A stretch of 64,000 bases of DNA from Icerya purchasi (lineage: Eukaryota; Arthropoda; Insecta; Hemiptera; Monophlebidae), in assembly GCA_039619475.1 (NCBI GenBank), contig CM077115.1, positions 554,550,826-554,614,825 on the forward strand, read 5' to 3'. Below, in pieces: positions 56,809 to 64,000 of the stretch. The notes below the pieces were generated by a model. It worked only from the letters and a program-made list of their open reading frames with translations, had not been told where the DNA came from and made no database searches. Made by a program: the position numbers and the translations under genes. Numbering within the stretch: position 1 is the stretch's first letter; every line of letters begins with the position of its first letter.

Positions 56809-56842
56809 CTACCATCAGCTTTTGCATCAGTATTGTGTACAG
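56809..56842 (+). CDS. Candidate internal exon 4 of a split membrane-protein gene
   Basis: A 34-nt segment lies between acceptor TTTTGATTGCAG and donor GTATGT. Its first two bases complete the codon left open by exon 44430-44574 (T + CT = Ser). It then reads TISFCISIVY and ends with AG, the first two bases of an Arg or Ser codon. This extends the hydrophobic run IIPGTVYV of exon 3 into a full transmembrane segment followed by a possible Tyr-Arg boundary, as at the end of the last membrane segment in small four-pass proteins. It is very short, so phase and hydrophobicity are the only support. The terminal exon was not found in the remaining 7 kb. Confidence 0.48.
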
Positions 56843-56844
56843 GT

Positions 56845-57484
56845 ATGTTCGCAGCTTATCAAAAACACAAATAATTTTAATCGAGATGTAACAACTCGCT
56901 GTTCCTGTTATATTTCTACGGCTAAACTGACGTGTTTTCGAGTTAATCGGTTATCGCGTAATTATTAATCTCTAATTTTAACTAGTATTTTTATCTAAAC
57001 TCTTAATTATAACATTCGATTTCCTGTTGTTTTTTTTTAATTCTTTATCGGTAGCAGCAATTAAAGGAACATTACTAGTTCCTACAATAATTACGTTTTT
57101 AAAAGGGCCGAGCAAGGTTGATTTCGTGAGAAAAAAACGTCAAGAAAAAAAAAAACGGCTTTTTCCAAACTGATATTTTTTAAGAATTTTACAAAGGCGA
57201 GATTTGTTATTTTTTGATTTAAACATTGTAAACAGTTCGATCTGCTTCTTATCACGCAACTCGCACGATGACGCAATTTTATCAACAGGGCGCGTTTCTT
57301 TTAAACATCAAAATATCGCGTAGAAAAATATTTTACGGCTGAAATTTTTTTACCGTTACCTTTAAGAATAAAGAAACACAATTTACAAATTTCTCTCCAT
57401 TTCCGACAACAATTAATCGTGTTGCAATGCGAAAAATAACAAGCAACCGAACCGTTCCTTTTTTTTTTTTTTTTTTTTTTTTTT
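56845..57484. other. Unassigned interval
   Basis: AT-rich. A T run at 57461-57484 creates a spurious lysine-rich minus-strand frame. Nothing recognised. Confidence 0.4.
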
Positions 57485-57489
57485 GAAAC

Positions 57490-57815
57490 CAATTCCTCAT
57501 TCAGTACGACCCTACCTTCATCATTTTCCCCATCATCCTCGCTATCAGTTTACCACTAGTTCCATCGTCTTCGTTTTAGTCATAATCTTCTACTCTTTCA
57601 CGATTGTCTCTCCATTATTTTCCTCCTTTTTTTATTTTACTCTGATGAGCAATACTTTTCTGCCTCCAGCGTTCGTTTACCTTTAACTTTTAGGTCTCAG
57701 ACTCTCTAAACAATGCCTCTTATATTCCGCCGCCTCATCATCGGTAATTTTTATTATTATTCCTTGATACGGTTGTCTTTGGACTCGATTAACGAGTGAA
57801 CAAACGAAAAAAAAA
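57490..57815 (+). mobile_element. Possible I-like non-LTR retroelement C-terminal fragment
   Basis: Serine/leucine-rich reading with NNASYIPPPHHR and FLLLFLD near 57710-57770 recalls the NASFILS...LLLSF tail of the I-like family at 18815 and 20754, and an A-rich run follows at 57808. No zinc knuckle was found, so this is tentative. Confidence 0.3.
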
Positions 57816-58520
57816 AATCAGTATTCCTTTTTATTAATAATATATTTTGCTTTTTATTTTTTTATTTGCGTTCTCAACTATTTAGAGAAATATATTATAT
57901 AAGGTATCTCTTCCAATTAATCCGATGGTACCTAAAGGTGGTTTAGGTCCTTTATTAATGTTAATACTGTGGAGGTTATGATTGACATTAGATGTTAAAT
58001 TCATATCATTCTGGCCCGGACGATCTCTCGCTAGAAGAGGTCAATTCAATAAAGGTATCATGAAAGATGATGTCGATTCGCAGTCTCCTAATAAGAAATA
58101 TCCATTTTCGACCGCTTTTATTATTTGTAAACTCCCTTAAAATACCGAGTAATCCAAGTTTTCGGCTTTTTTTCAAATAACCGAACAAATTGAGCACCAC
58201 GCGTTAGATTTATGTGACACGACCGAGCATTCTTACGCAATATTGTTTAGGAATGCTGCTAGATAATTTTTCAGGAGTACATCGGCCGAAGTCGACTCTC
58301 TGTGAAGGCCCCTTTAGCTGACGAATCGCGTTTATCATTCTCGTTCTCTCACATGTGGGGGGCCGCGATTCCACTTAATTTTAATAATAATTATATACCA
58401 TATACATACATTACATACACATACATACATATTTTAACATGCTATACATTGTTCAATAAACTAATTAGTCGCCTATCCGAATGTATATATTTTTTAATCT
58501 GTACATATAAAACAGCCAAT
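57816..58520. other. Unassigned interval
   Basis: Nothing recognised. Some ATACAT-type repeats lie at 58400-58435. Confidence 0.4.
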
Positions 58521-58873
58521 CAAGGCCGCGTCCACGTGGGAAAACAAAAATTTAAAATAAATACTGATGATTTTTTAGGGTATTCTTACATTAAAAAAAA
58601 AAAAAAGAAAGAAAAAATTTTTAGAGGTAGATCATTAATATCTTAAGGAAAAACTTTTTATTACGCGTATAATCAATAATGTAATTTTTATTAATGTTCA
58701 TATACGGGGTAATTAATTTATGTAAATTATTAATGTACAAATCAAAATGATGAAAATTATTAATAGTATGCGGATATTAGTGAAAAATGTATATTGTTAT
58801 TTATAAAATAAATATGTGAAGGAAATTTCCAATCCCCCCCCCCACCCCTTTCAAAATTCTGGGCACGGGCCTG
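58521..58873 (+). mobile_element. hAT-like MITE, family A, copy 4, with exact 8-bp target duplication
   Basis: CAAGGCCGCGTCCACG at the left and CTGGGCACGGGCCTG at the right are inverted termini. Exact direct repeats CAGCCAAT flank it (58513-58520 and 58874-58881). It aligns with the other three copies but lacks about 60-70 bp after the left terminus, where copies 1-3 keep ACTGAAATAGTTATTATA. Non-coding. Confidence 0.9.
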
Positions 58874-58940
58874 CAGCCAATATTCGAATATGTGTAGATA
58901 ACGTGTGAACATCGAACTTCATTTTCCTTTAATACGGAAC

Positions 58941-58995
58941 TAAATAGTAATAGTAATAGTAATAGTAATAGTAATAGTAATAATAATAATAATAA
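58941..58995. repeat. (AGTAAT)n / (AAT)n microsatellite
   Basis: Six or so hexamer units grading into AAT trinucleotides; produces a spurious leucine run on the minus strand. Confidence 0.95.
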
Positions 58996-59057
58996 AGATT
59001 TAGTTAGGATAAATCCGATCATTATGCACTGAAACGGATTCAGGGCACCTCTTAAAC

Positions 59058-59645
59058 CAGTGGCGGATGCAGTGAGACATTGGGGAGGGGTGGTATATAA
59101 TTACGTAATATTTTATACGGTAGACAGTATATTTGAGAAATACACCTTGTTTCATAAAGAAAATCGAATACCTCTTGAGAAATCTAAAAATGCTTTAAAA
59201 ATACATAATTATTACAATTTAATTTAAATTTTGTTTTATTTTTAGGTGAAAAATAAAACGAAATTATAAAATTGTACTAAAATAGTGGTTTAGAATTCGA
59301 ATAGTAAATTAATAGAAAAAATAGAAAGAAAGTATTTTTATTAGACTTTACTTTTTTTTTTTTATTTTTGTTAGTAATCCGATTTGAATTCTTTGTTCAT
59401 CAGCAAGTAAAAAATATATATATATATATTTCTCATTGAACTATTTTTAATTAAAATTGCAAAATTAAAAATAAATAAAAAGACCCAAAGATCGACGGCA
59501 ATTGTATTTAAAACAGAATAAAAACGTAACATTAATACTTTTACTAGGGAACAGTAAAAATCCATAGGTATAACATTTATACAAATTTTTTATGGTATAA
59601 ATTAATTTTCTCTGTTGTAACAAATTTTTTCATTGAGGATTTGTG
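59058..59645 (-). mobile_element. hAT-like MITE, family B, copy 3
   Basis: It begins CAGTGGCGGATGCAGTG, the hAT-type terminus of the family, and is the reverse complement of copies 1 and 2 through most of its length (TTCATAAAGAAAA, AAAATAAAACGAAATTATAA, CTCATTGAACTATTTTTAAT). The distal terminus near 59645 is eroded, with CATTGAGGATTT the last recognisable family sequence. Non-coding; the small minus-strand frame in it is not a gene. Confidence 0.75.
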
Positions 59646-59649
59646 AATG

Positions 59650-60748
59650 CATTGACAGATTTTTCTAAATTGCCGATCTATGTAGTAACAGCTGTTTCGC
59701 TGTCACATTGCTCTCCGTCTGTCGCGGGGGCGACCAGATTTTAATTTCGCCCAGGCCTATTTATAAACTACGGTGTTCCTGTGGTAAAATAGCGGCAGTG
59801 TAGTTACCATTTCACAGCGAAAAATGTGCGGTGTGCAAAGCACGTGTAGCTCGCTCAAAAAGGTGACAAAGTACTTGGTTGAATAAACGCTCAAGCTGAT
59901 TGGCTATTTACGCGGTTGTTGAAAGTGCATGCACGCTTCTCAATGCGTCCGTGGTGAATCACTAATGTCGGAAAAGTACTTACAGCGTCTTAGCGAGATC
60001 AAACCATGAGCCACGAGCAGATCATCAAATCAGAATTTAACTAATACTCAACACCAACAGACTAATTAGCATTTTACATATTAGGCATTTTCCTCGGTAG
60101 TCTTAAAAATAGGGTTTCCTTAACTGGCAAGTTAAAACTATTTCTCTAGCCGGATTGATCTTTGCTGTTAGAGAAGTATCGATACATTTCTTTCTTTTTC
60201 AATTTACTTTGGTACTTTGATAATGACTAGAAGTACCGAAGGATTCGCCACTAATGTTAACCATTGTTCCACCATCGGCAAGACTTTTCGCAGTTACTTA
60301 ATAGTCTAGTGGTGGGCAACTTTGAAATATTTCATTCGAATTAATCGATTGTTCGATGAAATCGAAACCTATCGATTGTTCAGTAGTTGCATTTGAAATA
60401 TTATTTCTCTCGGAAGAATGTGGTCCATGTTTAACGAATATTTCATTCGTTTGTGTTCAAATGGCTTCGGTTTTTTTTGTTTGAATAGTTCATTCCTATT
60501 ATTCATAACAATCATTATGAATTATGTTTCCATTGGCGAAATAGAGAGTATCATTTACACAATAATTGTTACATTCGTAATTGTCCAATCCAATAGTCCA
60601 TTATAGTTTATATTATTATTGCTTGTTCATTCAATTTTTATTATAATGTTAAAAATATCAGAATTATTTATATCAAGCAGATTAGAACTTGAGAAAACTT
60701 GAACAAACAAGGTATTATAGGTCCGTGCAATATACAAGGAACGAATAT
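59650..60748. other. Unassigned interval with a less AT-rich, CpG-bearing block
   Basis: Bases 59690-60050 contain many CpG dinucleotides, a TATTTATAAA motif near 59758 and an ATTGG motif at 59899. This could be a promoter or just an unrecognised element; no gene is seen beside it. A TAGTGGTGGGCAA motif at 60306 resembles some hAT-type termini but has no partner. Confidence 0.35.
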
Positions 60749-60749
60749 T

Positions 60750-63000
60750 TTTTTTTTTATTTATTTTTTTTATTATTATTAAATAACATATGGAGAACCC
60801 TCAAGGCAACCGCCCGTCTGTAGGTTCTCATCACAGTTATAACGTTTATTTGTAATAAAGTTACAATCGATCATATACAATTAACCACTTAACTAACAAA
60901 TGTGTCACAAAACAAAGTAAAAACAAATGTAATATAAATTTCCACTAAAAATAACAGCATAACGCATAATTCAAAATCTAAACAAAATAAGGCAAAACAT
61001 AATAGCAATTCGTATAGAAACCCAATGCAAGAAAAATGTAAAATAAAATATATATATATATATAAATAACTGGGAAAAGATAAAAAAAAAGAAAAAATCA
61101 CTTATCACATACTCCTTCCACCTCTTTTAGTTGCAATCATTGTAGTTGCTCAACAGCCAATTTTTAATTTCTAAGAGGCAATTTTTTTTATTCTTTCTTT
61201 TTATAATATCCGTCGGAATTTTCCCTAACAAGTCAATCAGTACAGCGTCCTTTGTTCTATCAATATAATTATTTATACCTTTAGGCTTAATATATGTAAT
61301 TTTGGACGAAGCTCTGGTTATCTTCACTATATTCCTAGTCTTAAGTCGGGGGGATTCATCTTATAATCATATAAAATAAATAAATAATACCTTAGTTTAG
61401 CCGGTAATTCTTCCATTTCCTTTCACCAATTAAGATTACCCGCCTTCATTGACATAAATCCTTTCTTACTATGAGTTTTAAGCTTTTTTTATGAATAGAA
61501 TTTATTTTTTTATGTTCAGATTTATTTGTTCCTCCCTATGCTTATATAGCGTAAGATATCCTTGATGTTATCAGAGCATTATAATATTGTTTTAGAATTT
61601 TTGGCGGTAACAATGGCCTAAGTCCATAAATCGCGGGTAAGGGATTGCCTGATCTTTTTTATTAGTTCCAATATATGCTGTTTCCAACTTACCGTATTAT
61701 CAATCGTTACCCCTAAGTATTTGATTTTTTGCACATTTTGTAACATCATACAATCATCACTACGATAATTAGAGTTATTCGCATGACTACAATTGTGACA
61801 TTTGATTAGAACTTTTGGAATGAAAGTCTTGTAACGGCTCGGTGTTCTTATGTACATCATTTTGGATTTATCCGTATTAATCGAAAAGCCTCAACTATGC
61901 GCCCAAATTACAAAAGAGTTTAAATCTTTTTGCAGTAAGTCTTCCGCTTTTTGTATATCAGAATTTTGCATCACCAACGCAATATCATCAGCAAAAGCAA
62001 ATACTTTCGCGTATTTTATATATCTATAGAGTGAATTTGTATATATCAGAAATAATAAAGGTGCCAGTATTGTTCCTTGTCCTACGCCCGCGGTTAAATC
62101 CCCCTCGGTACTGAAACTATCATTTATTTTTACCCTTAACTTCCGATTTTTTAAATAGTCCGCAAACCACTTGTTTTGATTGTTAGCAATGCTGATATTC
62201 CGCAGTTCACTTATTAATTTGTCATGGCTGACAGTATCAAAAGCTTTATTTAGATCGATGAAAATCACTAAAAATTGATTACCTTTGGCTAGACCTTCGT
62301 ATATATTGTTAATGAAAATTTTTAGCAACTCTGCTGTCGATTTCTTTAGCCAAATTGCAGTGGGTATAGAATTTCATTTCTCTCTAGGTAATCCCTTAAA
62401 TGGTTGTCAATATAGTGTTTCACTATTTTAGAAATTACAGAGATGATAGTAATTGGCCTATAGTTAGAGCAATTAATACAGTTCTCTTTTTTGTATATTG
62501 GCCGCACTATGCCTACTTTAAGCAAGTCTGGCACTTTCCCTCTTTTAACTGATTGATTTATTAAATTAACTAATAAAGGCCTTATCGATCTAATATGCCT
62601 TTTAATATCTACAATTCTAATCCCATTGTATCTACAATCCTAATCCCATTGTACCTATAATCCTAATCCCATTGTATCCCGGTGCTTTATTGTCTTTTAT
62701 TTTATTTACTACTTCTTTAATCTCGTTTTCACTAATTTTCGGAATAAAAAAGGTCACCTTGTTTAAATAATTAGCTTGTATCTCATTTGTTATTAAATTA
62801 CATCTATGACAGCACGTAACAGGATTCGATATATATTGGGTGAAGAATTTATCTGGAATGTCTTTCGACTTACCAAAATGTTTATTAATGATGTCATCTA
62901 TTGTATTACTATTACAACCTTTAATAATAGCATTTACTACTCTCCATGTTTTCTTAGTGTTTGTAGCGTCATGTAGAATAAGTGACTTATATTGTTACGC
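60750..63000 (-). mobile_element. CR1/Jockey-group non-LTR retroelement, long RT ORF remnant
   Basis: Minus strand from 63000. The pre-RT region ATNTKKTWRVVNAIIKGCNS and ENEIKEVVNKIKDNKAPGYN (62680-62740) is followed by RT: PIYKKENCINCSNYRPITII, NHLRDYLERNEILYPLQFG, FLVIFIDLNKAFDTVSHDKL, GVGQGTILAPLLFLIYTNSL and FAFADDIAL (the DD catalytic pair is intact). Post-RT QKIKYLGVTIDNTVSWKQHI and PPKILKQYYNALITSRISYA come next, ending with LIDLLGKIPTDII and KNWLLSNY at 61130. Breaks: a 23-bp triplication (62608-62676), a frameshift near 62346, a TGA for Trp near 61888 and a shift near 61625. The T-rich stretch at 60750-60780 marks the 3' tail. It is the best-preserved RT here. Confidence 0.85.
62608..62676. 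repeat. 3 x 23-bp tandem repeat inside the RT ORF
   Basis: Units at 62608-62630, 62631-62653 and 62654-62676, each containing CTAATCCCATTGTA, differ by one to three bases. On the minus strand the unit carries the codons right after the KAPGYN motif. Two extra units add 46 bp and change the frame. Confidence 0.95.
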
Positions 63001-64000
63001 GATCAAAAAAAAAATTGTTAATTTTTTTCAAATAGGTAAATTACAATTTATGAAATTGTTAGGTATGATAAATTACAGAATAATATCTGCAGAGAAACAA
63101 TTTCAATATTCCGCAAGTTAAATTCAAATTATTCTGTTGTTTTAGTCTGTAGAATACTAAATATTTAATTTATATGTAATGTCATAATGGTGATACATTT
63201 TTTATCGCTATGTAATTAAGTATTAATTAATACAACAAATAGTATGCATTTAATACACCTTTTATAATAAAACTGTATACTTGTCATTTACGGAATATAA
63301 ATCAGTGTTGAATTATTTGGTTTTTCTTACATGAATTCCATCATTTTTGAAGAAAACAATGAACTAAATCAAATTGTACTGTTAATTGCTTACCCCCTTT
63401 AAAGAATTTAATTTAAATATAAAGGTTTTAGATTTAGCTGTTTCGAGATACTTTACGCCTGTTGCAGATTTGCATATTACCTTAAATATGCCCATATAAT
63501 TTAATTTGGTACTTTATCAAAAATTATATTAAAAGTGTAATTTACTTTAGTATTTATACATAACAAAAAATAATTACAACAAACTCTGATTTTATTAATA
63601 ATAGAACAGTTTAAAATATAGATTTTAATTATAAAATATTTCTTTAATTTTTTTTATTTATTTTTTTTATAGGCCAGTATTGGTCAGTTATGGCAGATTT
63701 GGCCAGTACGGCAAAAAAAAAAAAAATGGTGTAAATACGGCACTTTATTCTATTTTGAATTTCTAGCCTTTAAATGCCGAACGGTTTCTTGAGTTTATCG
63801 ATAATGTAATTCCACCTTATGTGAGCCCACTCTTGAAGAAGCTAACAAGTTGCAATATTTTCCAAATACTATTGAAGCACATTTTTTACTTCAGCCTATT
63901 TCATACTCTGAGCTACGTTTTCCTCTTCATAAACAAAATGAATTTTCGCCAAGTTGGGATCAGATAATAACATATTTGATAATAAAAAATTTGAGTGAAA
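63001..64000. other. Unassigned AT-rich interval
   Basis: The first part (63001-63120) may be eroded upstream sequence of the CR1/Jockey-like element. GGCCAGTA occurs twice at 63673-63708 around a TATGGCAGATT core. No exon or element recognised to the window end. Confidence 0.4.

Noticed and set aside
59690..60050. CpG-bearing block with TATA-like and CCAAT-like motifs as a promoter
   Set aside because: Single motifs of this kind are common by chance and no downstream coding exon was identified.

Overview
This window is eukaryotic nuclear DNA, almost certainly from an insect. It is AT-rich, has no bacterial-style gene packing, carries GT/AG-bounded short exons, and is filled with decayed transposable elements of arthropod type: I/Jockey, R1, RTE and CR1-like non-LTR retroelements, Gypsy, hAT and piggyBac, plus many miniature inverted-repeat elements. 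The density of TEs and introns longer than 10 kb suggest a large, TE-expanded genome. Hemiptera is my guess from general impression only. No rRNA, CRISPR array or functional tRNA is visible.

Host gene. Four short plus-strand segments (29397-29439, 34168-34247, 44430-44574, 56809-56842) have good splice sites at both ends, compatible phases and no stop codons. Joined, they would encode about 100 residues of a hydrophobic multi-pass membrane protein. The first and last exons lie outside the window or were not recognised. If right, most of 29-57 kb is intron loaded with TEs.

Left part (1-29 kb). A degraded RNase H end lies at 80-920. A hAT transposon with terminal repeats and an 8-bp target duplication spans 2835-5101. 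I/Jockey remnants lie at 7.0, 10.7-13.2 (minus, interrupted by a hAT MITE), 17.05-17.99 (with target duplication and A-tail), 18.8 and 20.75-21.5 kb, with a Jockey-type remnant at 21.9-22.6 kb. RTE-like pieces lie at 8.7-9.8 kb and a Gypsy gag-pol fragment at 19.1-20.2 kb. At 24.3-28.6 kb a 5'-truncated RTE copy with an 11-bp target duplication occurs in two inverted copies that also share the flank. Only one copy carries a hAT MITE; the other preserves the empty site.

Right part (29-64 kb). Here are the candidate exons, a near-perfect 246-bp palindrome (33746-33991), a second long inverted repeat (37973-38420), nested hAT, MITE and I-like debris at 38.9-39.8 kb, an R1/I-like element at 41.5-43.7 kb, RTE pieces at 46.2-47.1, 49.5-50.9 and 52.6-53.1 kb, an inverted-repeat MITE in a (TA)n tract at 49.2 kb, a 1534-bp deleted piggyBac element (54787-56320) carrying eight identical 46-bp tandem units, and a long CR1/Jockey-like reverse transcriptase remnant at 60.75-63.0 kb.

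Nothing here amounts to a clearly new multi-gene system. The most worthwhile leads are the split membrane-protein gene, the two long hairpins, the RTE/MITE insertion history and the piggyBac derivative. All identities were read by eye from translated motifs, terminal repeats and target duplications; no search was run.
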